A stretch of 64,000 nucleotides of DNA. Source: Oscillospiraceae bacterium. GTDB taxonomy: Bacteria; Bacillota; Clostridia; Oscillospirales; Ruminococcaceae. The translations under genes were made by a program, and so were the position numbers. The stretch covers positions 46,052-110,051 of the forward strand of contig JAFSEU010000017.1 of assembly GCA_017435565.1 (NCBI GenBank), given 5' to 3'. The notes beneath the pieces are model-generated. The model ran no database searches, was not told where the DNA came from, and saw only the letters and a list, made by a program, of their open reading frames with translations. Of this stretch, positions 1 to 9,148 are shown piece after piece; the first letter of the stretch is position 1, and every line of letters starts with the position of its first letter.

Positions 1-1
1 A

Positions 2-1717
2 CGCGAATTCAAAAAGCCTGCAATTCTGACCTTGATTTTTATTGTCGGCGAATCAATAATCGAAACGCTTATACCGTTCATTACTGCCGATCTGGTTAAC
101 CGAATCAAAAACGGTGTTGCTATGAACGAGGTCGTAAAAACAGGCGGTCTGCTGGCAATTATGGCGGTAATCTCGCTTATCTGCGGTGCGATTGCGGCAG
201 CAACCTGCGCTAAGGCTTCGGCAGGGTTTGCAAGGAATCTGCGTCACGATATTTTCCGGAAAATTCAATCCTACACATTTGAAAACATCGACAAATTTTC
301 ATCATCATCACTTGTCACACGAATGACAACAGACGTCTCAAACGTTCAGATGTCATTTATGATGATTATCAGAACTGCAATCCGAAGCCCTCTGATGCTG
401 ATTTTTTCGATCATTATGGCATATGTTATGGGCGGTGCGCTTGCAACGGCTTTTGTAATCGTTGTACCCGTGCTTGCATTCGGTCTGATTATGATAAGCA
501 GAAAAGCAATGCCTGCATTCAGACGTGTTTTCAAAAAGTACGATACACTCAATGAATCTATTGAAGAAAACGTCAGGGGTATGCGCGTCGTCAAAGGCTT
601 TTCAAGAGAAAACTATGAAAAGCAGAAATTTGAAAACGCCGCAGAGGATATCAGAAAAGACTTTACAAAGGCAGAACGTATTGTTGCTCTCAACACGCCC
701 TTAATGCAGATATGTCTGTATTTCAATATGGTTTTCGTCCTTTTTGTCGGTTCAAAAATGACTGTTGAAAGTATGGGACAGACCGTTGACGTCGGTCAGA
801 TTTCAGCAATGCTTACATACGGAATGCAGATTCTGATGTCACTTATGATGCTCTCGATGATTTATGTTATGATTACAATGTCATCCGAATCAATGAAGCG
901 TATATGCGAGGTTCTCGAAGAAGAGCCTGCTCTTACAAATCCCAAAAATCCCGTAACAAATGTTCCCGACGGCTCAATTGACTTTTGCGATGTAAGCTTT
1001 AAATATTCAAAGCATGCCGAAAAATATGCACTGTTTGATATTGATCTGCACATTGATTCGGGTATGACCGTCGGAATAATCGGCGGCACGGGTTCAAGCA
1101 AATCAACGCTTGTCCAGCTCATCCCCAGACTTTATGACGTAACACAGGGCAGCGTAAAGGTCGGCGGAATCGACGTCAGAAATTATGATATTGAGTCGCT
1201 TCGCTCAAGCGTTGCAATGGTGCTGCAGAAAAATCTTCTGTTTTCCGGAACAATCAAGGAGAATTTACGCTGGGGCAACGCCGAGGCTACGGACGAAGAA
1301 ATCATTGAAGCCTGCAAATTGGCTCAGGCGGATGAATTTGTAATGTCTTTTCCCGACGGATATGACACAAAAATCGAACAGGGCGGAACCAACGTTTCCG
1401 GCGGACAAAAGCAACGCCTGTGCATTGCCAGAGCGCTTCTCAAAAAGCCGAAGATTCTCATTCTCGACGATTCCACAAGCGCCGTTGATACAAAGACCGA
1501 TGCAATGATCCGGAAAGGCTTTGCAAGCTATATCCCCGAAACAACAAAAATAATTATAGCTCAGCGCATTTCTTCTGTTCAGGATGCCGATATGATTATT
1601 GTTATGGACAACGGAAAAATTTCAGACATCGGCAAGCACGATGAGCTTTTGAAATCAAGCGAAATTTACCGCGAGGTTTATCAGCAGCAGACAAACGGAG
1701 GTGACGATAATGAATAA
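2..1717 (+). CDS. ABC transporter, heterodimeric exporter half 1 (5' end outside window)
   Basis: ABC exporter half-transporter: an N-terminal membrane domain followed by a nucleotide-binding domain. The frame is open back to base 2, so the start lies before the window; a TTG at 32 is only an internal codon. The NBD is degenerate at several ATPase positions: Walker A reads GGTGSSKST (Ser for the usual last Gly), Walker B ends ILILDD (Asp for catalytic Glu), and the switch His is Gln (IIIAQR). Its own signature motif VSGGQ is close to normal. This is the pattern of the non-catalytic half of heterodimeric exporters. The next gene overlaps its stop by 8 bp and supplies the partner. The substrate cannot be inferred. 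Confidence 0.93.
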   Translation, partial: REFKKPAILTLIFIVGESIIETLIPFITADLVNRIKNGVAMNEVVKTGGLLAIMAVISLICGAIAAATCAKASAGFARNLRHDIFRKIQSYTFENIDKFSSSSLVTRMTTDVSNVQMSFMMIIRTAIRSPLMLIFSIIMAYVMGGALATAFVIVVPVLAFGLIMISRKAMPAFRRVFKKYDTLNESIEENVRGMRVVKGFSRENYEKQKFENAAEDIRKDFTKAERIVALNTPLMQICLYFNMVFVLFVGSKMTVESMGQTVDVGQISAMLTYGMQILMSLMMLSMIYVMITMSSESMKRICEVLEEEPALTNPKNPVTNVPDGSIDFCDVSFKYSKHAEKYALFDIDLHIDSGMTVGIIGGTGSSKSTLVQLIPRLYDVTQGSVKVGGIDVRNYDIESLRSSVAMVLQKNLLFSGTIKENLRWGNAEATDEEIIEACKLAQADEFVMSFPDGYDTKIEQGGTNVSGGQKQRLCIARALLKKPKILILDDSTSAVDTKTDAMIRKGFASYIPETTKIIIAQRISSVQDADMIIVMDNGKISDIGKHDELLKSSEIYREVYQQQTNGGDDNE

Positions 1718-3650
1718 GCAGAAGTCATTCAATCCTCCGAAAGGCGGCATGGCGCCCGGCGGCAGACCAATGTCCAAAAAGGGCACGCTGAAACGGATTC
1801 TCAAAATGCTCATCAGCTTCTACCCCGTGCTTGTTCCCGTCACAGCGTGCTGCATTCTCTTTTCTGCAGCCGCCTCGGCAATGCCCTCAATCTTCACTCA
1901 GAAAATAATTGAGGTAATTGAAAAGTGCTATCAATCGGGCGACTGGGCGGCAGCCAAGGAAGAAATTCTTCCCAAGATAATCCTTCTTATTGTAATGTAT
2001 TCATTCTCGATTATCGCAATTACAACGCAGACCCAGCTGATGGCATATATAACTCAGGGCTTTTTAAGCAAAATGCGCTGCTCTATGTTCAACGGAATGC
2101 AGACATTGCCGATTCGCTATTTCGACACAAACAAGCACGGCGATATAATGAGCCATTACACAAACGATATTGATACACTCAGACAGCTTATTTCGCAGGC
2201 GCTTCCCTCGCTTTTACAGTCCAGCGTAATTGTATTGTGCGTGCTCAGCATTATGATTTATTACAGCATACCGATGACCTTGCTTTTGCTTTGCGGCGTT
2301 TCGCTGATGCTCGTAGTATCAAAGAAGGTCGGCGGCGGCTCGGCAAAATACTTTATCCGTCAGCAAAAATCATTGGGTAAAGCAGAAGGCTATATTCAGG
2401 AAATTATGAACGGTCAGAAGGTCGTCAAGGTTTTCTGCCACGAGGATGAATGTAAAGCCGATTTTGACGAAATCAACAACGCACTTTATGAAGACAGCCG
2501 CAGGGCTCACGCTTATGCAAATATCTTAGGCCCTGTTATTATGAACATCGGAAATATACTCTATGTTCTGATTGCAATGATAGGCGGCGTTTACCTTATT
2601 TCGGGACTGCCGAATTTCAGCCTTTCGGGTATGGCATTCGGAATCAGCATTCTCGTACCGTTTTTGAATATGACAAAGCAGTTTACGGGAAATGTCAACC
2701 AGTTCTCACAGCAGATAAATGCCATTGTTATGGGTCTTGCAGGTGCTGACAGAATTCTTTCGCTTATGGACGAGGAAAGTGAAGCCGACGAAGGCTATGT
2801 TACCCTTGTCAATGCTGAAATCGACTCAAACGGCAACATCGCTGAAACAAACGAGCGTACAGGAAAATGGGCGTGGAAGCACCCCCACGGTGATGGCACG
2901 ACAACCTACACTCCCCTTGCGGGTGATGTGAGAATGGTAGAGGTGGATTTTGCCTACGAGGAAGGCAAGGACGTGCTCCACGACATAAGCGTATATGCCG
3001 AGCCCGGTCAGAAGATTGCCTTTGTCGGAGCGACAGGTGCAGGCAAAACCACAATCACAAACCTCATCAACAGGTTTTATGATATTGCCGACGGAAAAAT
3101 CCGCTATGACGGCATAAATATCAACAAAATCAAAAAATCCGACCTGCGACGTTCATTGGGAATCGTTCTGCAGGAAACCAACCTCTTTACGGGTACGGTT
3201 ATGGAAAACATCCGCTACGGAAGACTGGACGCTTCTGAAGAAGAATGTATTGAAGCCGCACGTCTTGCCGGCGCCGATGATTTTATCAGACGTTTGCCCA
3301 ACGGCTACAACACTGAGCTTTCAAACAACGGTGCAAACCTTTCACAAGGCCAGCGTCAGCTTATTGCGATTGCAAGAGCAGCCGTTGCAGACCCGCCCGT
3401 TATGATTCTTGACGAAGCAACCTCCTCTATCGACACCCGAACCGAAGCAATCGTGCAGAAGGGTATGGATAAGCTTATGGAGGGCAGAACTGTATTTGTA
3501 ATTGCTCACAGACTTTCAACCGTTATGAACTCCGACGTAATTATGGTGCTTGACCACGGAAGGATTATCGAACGTGGCAACCACAACGACCTCATCGCTC
3601 AGAAGGGAACATACTACCAGCTCTACACAGGCGCATTCGAGCTTGAATAA
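1710..3650 (+). CDS. ABC transporter, heterodimeric exporter half 2
   Basis: Partner of the preceding gene (646 aa). Six-helix membrane domain, then an NBD with canonical Walker A (GATGAGKTT), Walker B MILDEA with the catalytic Glu, and switch His (VIAHRL); its signature motif is altered to LSQGQ. Joined to half 1, one ATP site has all catalytic residues and the other is degenerate, as in TM287/288-type exporters. About 60 residues between the membrane domain and the NBD (including WAWKHPHGDG) form a linker insertion of a kind I recall from Firmicutes homologues. ATG 1710 is chosen over GTG 1701 because 1701 lies inside the GGAGGTGA ribosome site. An intrinsic terminator follows at 3676. Confidence 0.93.
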   Translation: MNKQKSFNPPKGGMAPGGRPMSKKGTLKRILKMLISFYPVLVPVTACCILFSAAASAMPSIFTQKIIEVIEKCYQSGDWAAAKEEILPKIILLIVMYSFSIIAITTQTQLMAYITQGFLSKMRCSMFNGMQTLPIRYFDTNKHGDIMSHYTNDIDTLRQLISQALPSLLQSSVIVLCVLSIMIYYSIPMTLLLLCGVSLMLVVSKKVGGGSAKYFIRQQKSLGKAEGYIQEIMNGQKVVKVFCHEDECKADFDEINNALYEDSRRAHAYANILGPVIMNIGNILYVLIAMIGGVYLISGLPNFSLSGMAFGISILVPFLNMTKQFTGNVNQFSQQINAIVMGLAGADRILSLMDEESEADEGYVTLVNAEIDSNGNIAETNERTGKWAWKHPHGDGTTTYTPLAGDVRMVEVDFAYEEGKDVLHDISVYAEPGQKIAFVGATGAGKTTITNLINRFYDIADGKIRYDGININKIKKSDLRRSLGIVLQETNLFTGTVMENIRYGRLDASEEECIEAARLAGADDFIRRLPNGYNTELSNNGANLSQGQRQLIAIARAAVADPPVMILDEATSSIDTRTEAIVQKGMDKLMEGRTVFVIAHRLSTVMNSDVIMVLDHGRIIERGNHNDLIAQKGTYYQLYTGAFELE

Positions 3651-3675
3651 TTTCCATTTACAGTCACAAAAAATT

Positions 3676-3716
3676 ATAACCTGAGAAGAGTTAGTTTCTT
3701 CTCAGGTTATTTTTGC
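3676..3716 (+). terminator. Intrinsic terminator after the ABC exporter operon
   Basis: A perfect 13-bp stem (3676-3688 with 3698-3710) with a 9-nt loop, followed by a short T run. It closes the two-gene ABC operon and may also act on the convergent small gene. Confidence 0.85.
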
Positions 3717-3742
3717 AATGTTATATAAATGATAAATTCATG

Positions 3743-3955
3743 CTATCTCGATAACAAATACGTCACCATATATACTCGTTCTTCATCACACTCCGCCGCA
3801 CGGGTTAATACTTGTGTACCGTCTTCGTAAACATCATAATATTCAACAATCCATCTGCCGCTGCCATCTTGTTTGGGATATGATTTTGTACTATAGGTCA
3901 CAAGTTTTGCCTTATCATATGAGCTTTTATTGAATAATATCACCTTATCTTCCAA
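3743..3955 (-). CDS. Small hypothetical protein (70 aa)
   Basis: Not recognised. A soluble protein of about 70 residues, rich in Lys, Tyr and Val, with no signal peptide or membrane segment. Its alternating polar and hydrophobic composition suggests beta strands (inference). The longest open frame begins at a GTG at 3970, but that GTG is part of a GAGGTG ribosome site; a TTG at 3955, seven bases after it, is the better start. The gene stands alone between two terminator hairpins (3676-3716 and 4031-4070). Confidence that it is expressed is moderate. Confidence 0.55.
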   Translation of the reverse strand: MEDKVILFNKSSYDKAKLVTYSTKSYPKQDGSGRWIVEYYDVYEDGTQVLTRAAECDEERVYMVTYLLSR

Positions 3956-4030
3956 TTGTTTACACCTCACAAATTCCGATTCACCCTCATTATACCGCCA
4001 AAAATTCAGAAAGTCAACATCAGCACAAAC

Positions 4031-4070
4031 AAATCCGCATCTGACAGCATGTATCAGATGCGGATTTTTG
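4031..4070. terminator. Bidirectional-looking terminator hairpin
   Basis: A perfect 14-bp inverted repeat (4031-4044 with 4054-4067) with a 9-nt loop lies just beyond the stop of the phosphate symporter on the minus strand and upstream of the small minus-strand gene. The T run is better on the plus strand. Confidence 0.7.
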
Positions 4071-4072
4071 AA

Positions 4073-5719
4073 TTATTCATTTACATAAATCTTCGAGAAT
4101 GCCTGAGCAATATTGAGAACGTGGTCACCGATTCGCTCAAAGTCGGTCAGAAGCTCGGAATAAAGCACGCAGGCTTCCTCAGTGCATTTACCTTGGCGCA
4201 TACGCTCTAAGTGGCTCTCGCGATAAGTCCTTGTCATATCATCCATCTGCTGTTCCATTGCGGCAATTTCAGAAAGCCACTTTGTAACATCGTCCGTCCT
4301 TTCAAGAACCTTGTCAATAGCTTTTTTAGAAATCTCACGCATCTGCTCAAGCTCTGTTCGAGCAAGCTCAGAAAAAGTAATTGACTTGCGCTGAATCACA
4401 TCAATATAGCCTGCAATATTGCACGCATGGTCGCCGATTCGCTCGGCATTTCCCGTAATAAGAAAATACTTTTCAATCGCGTCAGCATTCTGCAAACCGT
4501 TGCCCAAGGTCAGAATTTTTGAAATATACTGCGAAATCTCTTTGTTAAGATTATCGATTTCCTCCTCATTCTTTTCAACCGTTTCAAACTCCTGCAAGTC
4601 GGAATTGAGAACTGCATTGTAGCTTCGCTCAACGTTTTCGCCTGCCAGAGTCACCATCTTGTTGATTTCCTGCGAGAGCAAATCAACGTGAACAGCTGAT
4701 AAACCTAAGGTGAAGTTGCTTCTGCGGAATTCTTCATTCAACTTACCGAGAGTTGATAAGCCTTCCTTGCTGCCCGGAGTTTTATCATCAGGAAGGATTT
4801 TCACAGCGGCCTTTGCCATAAGCGTTCCGAACGGAATCAAAAGAATTGTTGTAACAATATTGAAGGTTGTGTGCATATTCGCAATTTGCGCAGGAATATC
4901 GTTAGGAGTTATTTTTTCTATCAAGTCAGTAATAGGAAGCGCCAGGCAGAGTGTTGCAAAAATAATCGTACCGATTATATTGAACATCAGATGAATAATA
5001 GTTGTTCTCTTTGCACTTTTGCTGGTTCCGATTGAAGCGAGCACCGCTGTGATACAGGTGCCGATATTCTGACCGAAAAGAACGAAAACTGCGCTTGAAA
5101 AAGGAATAAGCCCTGCCACGCCAAGCGTCTGCAAAATGCCGACCGAAGCCGATGAAGACTGGATAACTGCAGTAAATAGCGCACCTGCAAGAATTCCGAG
5201 AACGGGATTTGAAAACTTTGTCATAAGATTTACAAACTCAGGCATATCCCGCAGCGGCATCATTGCAGCGCCCATCATATCCATACCAATGAACAAAACG
5301 CCGAGACCTGCAATGATTTTTCCGATATGATGCACCTTAGGCGATTTGAGAAATACAATCATCGCAACACCAAAAAATGCAAAAAGCGGAGCCACCATAC
5401 CAACGTCAAGCGCAATAAGCTGACCGGTAATCGTCGTACCGATATTTGCACCCATAATAATCCATACAGCTTGATTCAGAGTCATCATACCTGAATTTAC
5501 AAATCCGACAACCATAACCGTTGTTGCCGATGAAGACTGAATTACCGCTGTAATAACAGCACCTACCACAACGCCCAGAAAGCGGTTTGATGTAAGCTTT
5601 TCAAGAATTTTTTTCATTCGGTTTCCTGCGGCAGCTTCAAGACCGTCGCTCATCATCTGCATTCCGTACAAAAACAGCGCAAGACCGCCAAGCAGCCCGA
5701 AAATTTCCGTAATACCCAT
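4073..5719 (-). CDS. Na+/phosphate cotransporter with PhoU-like C-terminus
   Basis: Sodium-dependent phosphate symporter of the NptA/Na-Pi cotransporter II family (548 aa). The membrane part contains two inverted copies of the family repeat, each with the VIQSSSA motif, roughly at residues 65-70 and 200-205. The C-terminal 200 residues are helical and acidic and match the PhoU-like tail usual in bacterial members. ATG 5719 is chosen because GGAGG sits five bases before it; eight extra upstream codons are not needed. A promoter matching TTGACT-17-TATAAT lies at 5774-5802. Monocistronic. It probably imports phosphate, or controls efflux, under phosphate-dependent control; no Pho box was identified. 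Confidence 0.9.
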   Translation of the reverse strand: MGITEIFGLLGGLALFLYGMQMMSDGLEAAAGNRMKKILEKLTSNRFLGVVVGAVITAVIQSSSATTVMVVGFVNSGMMTLNQAVWIIMGANIGTTITGQLIALDVGMVAPLFAFFGVAMIVFLKSPKVHHIGKIIAGLGVLFIGMDMMGAAMMPLRDMPEFVNLMTKFSNPVLGILAGALFTAVIQSSSASVGILQTLGVAGLIPFSSAVFVLFGQNIGTCITAVLASIGTSKSAKRTTIIHLMFNIIGTIIFATLCLALPITDLIEKITPNDIPAQIANMHTTFNIVTTILLIPFGTLMAKAAVKILPDDKTPGSKEGLSTLGKLNEEFRRSNFTLGLSAVHVDLLSQEINKMVTLAGENVERSYNAVLNSDLQEFETVEKNEEEIDNLNKEISQYISKILTLGNGLQNADAIEKYFLITGNAERIGDHACNIAGYIDVIQRKSITFSELARTELEQMREISKKAIDKVLERTDDVTKWLSEIAAMEQQMDDMTRTYRESHLERMRQGKCTEEACVLYSELLTDFERIGDHVLNIAQAFSKIYVNE

Positions 5720-5773
5720 TTGTTCCTCCGAAAAATACGTCAAAATTCAAATAAGAGCTTTCACTCCTTGAGT

Positions 5774-5802
5774 ATTATAATTTCCGAAAAAACGAGAGTC
5801 AA
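5774..5802 (-). promoter_or_regulatory. Promoter of the Na/phosphate symporter gene
   Basis: On the minus strand, TTGACT (5802-5797), a 17-nt spacer and TATAAT (5779-5774). A GGAGTGAAAG stretch follows in the leader. Confidence 0.75.
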
Positions 5803-5879
5803 TACATTTCAAGAAGGATTCACGCCGATTTTACACTAAAATAACACAACAAGACTGAATCTTTACACAGAATTAACAA

Positions 5880-5919
5880 GCCCCGAATGCCTTGAAAACA
5901 TCTTCAAAGCGCTCGGGGC
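5880..5919 (-). terminator. Probable terminator of the VanY-like gene
   Basis: Imperfect hairpin with a 7-bp GC-rich base (GCCCCGA at 5880-5886 with TCGGGGC at 5913-5919) and a second helix TTGAA/TTCAA. It lies just after the stop of the minus-strand gene; the T tract is weak. Confidence 0.5.
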
Positions 5920-5941
5920 AACACAATATTTCTATTTAAAA

Positions 5942-7255
5942 CTATTCGGCATATACAGAGTCAATTCCGAGATACTCTTCAATCGTAAGCTCATTCTCAT
6001 AGAGATGTGTAGCTGTTTCGATTCCGACATATCGGATATGCCACGGCTCATATTTATAGCCGGTAATGTCTGATTTTCCTTCGGGATATCGGATGATGAA
6101 TCCATATTCGTGTGCGTGCTCGGCAAGCCAGATTGCTTCGGGCGTTCCGATAAAGGCATCGCTGACCTCATTGACGTCAATCGCAAGGCCGGATTGATGC
6201 TCCGAATAGCCTGCTCTTGCAGAGAAGGTATCTGCTGCCTGCTGCCCTCTGTTTGCAACATAATTGCTGTAAAGGCTTGACTGGGTTGAATATGAACGAT
6301 AAGCGGATGAAATATAAAGCGAAATGCCGTCATCCTGAGCGTCACTCTTCATATCAAGATACGCTGAATAGCACATATCGTCAAGTCCGTAATCGTTGGT
6401 GGACTGCGGAACATAATCCACAGGCAGCGGATATGATTTGTTTACAACCATAATGCCATCGATAAATGTAACGCCTTCAACAAGTGAAGAAGAGCTGACG
6501 ATAACATTAACCGAAGCACTAAGATTCGGGTTATTGACCGAAGTAACGGTAATTACGCACTGACCGGGTGCAACACCTCTGATATTTCCGTATGCATCAA
6601 CAACAGCAATGCTTTCGTCACTGCTGCTCCAGCGCTCGCTCTTGTCCTTTGCGGTTGAAGGAAGCATAGTTACCATCGGCATTTCAATTTCCCATATATC
6701 AAGAGAAATCTCGCTCTTGCTGAGCGCTATCGATTCAACCTCAACCTCCCAGTCGATTACAATGGGCGTTGTTGTCGTGACTGTTGTTGTTGTCTGAACG
6801 GGCGCAGTCGTGACCGCTGTTGTTGTAGTGGTCATAGCAGACGAAAGCTCGCCTGTGTTGTGAACAACGACCGTAATTTCGGCAGAAAGCTTTCCTTCGG
6901 CATTTGCCGCCTTAATTACCGCCTGACCGATTGAAAGCGCATCGATATATCCGTTATTATCAACAGAAACTACCGACTCGTCCGAAGATGAGTACAATAA
7001 CGACGTATCAACAATATTTCCCGAAACAAAATTTATATCAAGCTTTTCTCTCTGTCCGATTTCGATATCGTACACGTCAGAATCAAACGAGAGCGAGTAG
7101 CCTGCAATATCGACGGTCTTGTCCTCAATCGGTTCTATATTTTTTATAATAACAAAATATATGCAGATTATTACAGCAATAATCGCAATAAAAACGGCAA
7201 ATGTTTTAATTGCGCTGATTTCGTCCTGCATATTCTTTGTGACTCTTTTGCTCAT
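5942..7255 (-). CDS. Membrane-anchored D-Ala-D-Ala carboxypeptidase (VanY/M15) with Ig-like domains
   Basis: 437 aa. A cytoplasmic N-terminus and one membrane helix (about residues 14-36) are followed by a Big_2-type Ig-like domain, a Thr-rich linker, a second Big_2-type domain and a C-terminal M15 peptidase domain. The zinc and catalytic signatures are visible: EHQSGLAID (the SxHxxGxAxD site, with Glu for Ser) and EPWH. It should trim D-Ala from peptidoglycan stem peptides outside the membrane. ATG 7255 follows a GGGGGAGAG ribosome site; the longer frame (to 7423) lacks one. The Ig-like domains may position the enzyme in the wall (inference). Confidence 0.88.
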   Translation of the reverse strand: MSKRVTKNMQDEISAIKTFAVFIAIIAVIICIYFVIIKNIEPIEDKTVDIAGYSLSFDSDVYDIEIGQREKLDINFVSGNIVDTSLLYSSSDESVVSVDNNGYIDALSIGQAVIKAANAEGKLSAEITVVVHNTGELSSAMTTTTTAVTTAPVQTTTTVTTTTPIVIDWEVEVESIALSKSEISLDIWEIEMPMVTMLPSTAKDKSERWSSSDESIAVVDAYGNIRGVAPGQCVITVTSVNNPNLSASVNVIVSSSSLVEGVTFIDGIMVVNKSYPLPVDYVPQSTNDYGLDDMCYSAYLDMKSDAQDDGISLYISSAYRSYSTQSSLYSNYVANRGQQAADTFSARAGYSEHQSGLAIDVNEVSDAFIGTPEAIWLAEHAHEYGFIIRYPEGKSDITGYKYEPWHIRYVGIETATHLYENELTIEEYLGIDSVYAE

Positions 7256-7446
7256 TAAAATCTCTCCCCCAAGGAACTTGATAATACAAATAATTATACC
7301 AAACGGCTCGAAATATGTCAACAACAAACTCAGGGTTAATTTCTTGCAATTTTCATAAATCACGTTCAGATTACACACAATACCAAAGGTAAAATATTTA
7401 CAACAATAGTTTATGATGCACAAAGCTTCAAATCAAGGAGGATTTT

Positions 7447-7926
7447 ATGACCCAATCAAAAAAAAGACTTATGATAATCAATCTGGCGATACCGCTTATT
7501 ATCGGAATTTTCAGCGCCATTCTGGTTAACAGGGATTTTTCTGTTTACAACAATCTGCGCAGACCTGCACTTTCGCCGCCGTTTTATGTTTTTCCGATTG
7601 TCTGGAGCATACTGTATATTCTTATGGGGATATCATCATATCTTATATCATCAAAGCGAACCAATGAAAATGAAATCGACGTATTCACCTGCTATATACT
7701 ATATGCGTTGTCGCTTCTGCTCAACGTGATATGGATGGTTGTATTTTTCAAATTTGAAAAATTTGCAGTAGCTCTTGCAGTGTTACTTTTGATTATAATT
7801 ATTATTTTTTCTAAAATTTTTGCATTTTCCAAAATCAGCAAAACCGCGGCACTGATTCAACTGCCATACCTTATATGGAGCATTTTTGCGGCATATCTCA
7901 ACATTTCAATTTATGCAATGAACTGA
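7447..7926 (+). CDS. TspO/MBR family protein
   Basis: 159 aa with five predicted membrane helices, the fold of the translocator/peripheral benzodiazepine receptor family. Family sequences seen include RRPALSPPF and the VWSILYILMG segment in the second helix. TspO binds tetrapyrroles and lipids and is linked to porphyrin handling and stress; its role in anaerobes is unclear. The start has an AAGGAGG site six bases upstream. It is divergent from the VanY-like gene and separated from pyrB by about 100 bp, so probably monocistronic. Confidence 0.85.
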   Translation: MTQSKKRLMIINLAIPLIIGIFSAILVNRDFSVYNNLRRPALSPPFYVFPIVWSILYILMGISSYLISSKRTNENEIDVFTCYILYALSLLLNVIWMVVFFKFEKFAVALAVLLLIIIIIFSKIFAFSKISKTAALIQLPYLIWSIFAAYLNISIYAMN

Positions 7927-8032
7927 ACTTTGATATAACTTTATGCGCAAAATATTTTTATATCATATATTGAAATTTAATCAAAGAGGTGATAGAATAA
8001 TATAGATGATATCGGAAGGAGAATTAAAATTT

Positions 8033-9118
8033 ATGGAAAACAAATTTCAACATTTAATCGACCTCGACGATTATCCCATCGAATGGGTGAAAAAAGTTGT
8101 TGAGCTTGGTCACGATATTAAGGAACACCCGACAAGATATATTCAGGCGTGCTCAGGAAAAATTATGGCAACGCTGTTTTATGAGCCTTCAACCAGAACA
8201 CAGATGTCCTTCCAGACTGCGATGATACGTCTCGGCGGAAGCATCATCGGCTTTGACAACCCTGCGACATCTTCCGTTTCAAAAGGCGAAAACCTTAAAG
8301 ACACAACAAAAATCGTCAGCAATTATGCCGACATTCTCATAATGCGCCACACACAGGAGGGTGCTGCAAAAGCAGCAGCTCTCACGGCTGACTGCCCTGT
8401 GGTAAACGCCGGCGACGGCGGTCACCTTCACCCGACGCAGACTCTGACCGACCTGCTGACTCTTCACGAGGAAAAAGGCAGACTGGACAACCTTAAAATC
8501 GGTCTGTGCGGCGACCTTTTAAATGGCAGAACCGTTCATTCACTCTGCAAGGCACTTTCAAATTTAGAAGGAAATATATTCTACCTCATATCCACTCCTG
8601 AGTTGAGGCTTCCGGCATATGTGCGCGATATCATTACCTCAAACGGCTGCACATATAAAGAGGTCAACACCATCGAAGAAATAATCGGTGAGCTTGATAT
8701 GCTCTATATGACCAGAATCCAGAGAGAAAGATTTGCAAGCGAGGCTGAATATTATTCACAAAAGGATACTTACATTCTTGACAAGGCCAAAATGCAGCTT
8801 GCAAACAAGGATATGATTGTTATGCACCCGCTTCCGAGAGTGGACGAAATTGCTGTTGAAGTTGACGATGACGAAAGAGCGCTGTACTTCAAGCAGGCAA
8901 GCTACGGTGTTTTTGTGAGAATGGCGCTTATTATGACGCTTCTCGACAACAAAGAACCGAAATCGCTCCTGTGCGGTGAAACCCACAAGGGAATCACCTG
9001 TCACAACGCCAAGTGCATAACACGCTCCGAGCTGTATCTCCCCAAGAGCTTCACAAAGGATTCGGACGGAAACTATGTATGCGAATACTGTGACGCACGA
9101 ATCAACCCTGCCGACTGA
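8033..9118 (+). CDS. pyrB: Aspartate carbamoyltransferase with C-terminal PyrI-like zinc domain
   Basis: Catalyses carbamoyl phosphate + aspartate to carbamoyl-aspartate in pyrimidine synthesis (361 aa). Catalytic-chain motifs are intact: YEPSTRTQ, SVSKGENLKDT with the mobile-loop Lys, HPTQTLTDL and HPLPR. After the normal end of PyrB there are about 50 extra residues with CHNAKC and, 21 residues later, CEYC. This C-x4-C...C-x2-C arrangement matches the four zinc Cys of the regulatory chain PyrI. The nucleotide-binding half of PyrI is absent and no pyrI gene is nearby. ATG 8033 follows AAGGAG and fits the family N-terminus; ATG 8006 is an in-frame alternative. Other pyr genes are outside the window. 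Confidence 0.93.
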   Translation: MENKFQHLIDLDDYPIEWVKKVVELGHDIKEHPTRYIQACSGKIMATLFYEPSTRTQMSFQTAMIRLGGSIIGFDNPATSSVSKGENLKDTTKIVSNYADILIMRHTQEGAAKAAALTADCPVVNAGDGGHLHPTQTLTDLLTLHEEKGRLDNLKIGLCGDLLNGRTVHSLCKALSNLEGNIFYLISTPELRLPAYVRDIITSNGCTYKEVNTIEEIIGELDMLYMTRIQRERFASEAEYYSQKDTYILDKAKMQLANKDMIVMHPLPRVDEIAVEVDDDERALYFKQASYGVFVRMALIMTLLDNKEPKSLLCGETHKGITCHNAKCITRSELYLPKSFTKDSDGNYVCEYCDARINPAD

Positions 9119-9148
9119 TGCATCGCACTTATCACGAAAGGAATAAAA

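Noticed and set aside
7256..7423. N-terminal extension of the VanY-like protein
   Set aside because: No ribosome site for 7423; the extension contains an extra hydrophobic stretch not needed, and GGGGGAGAG precedes ATG 7255.
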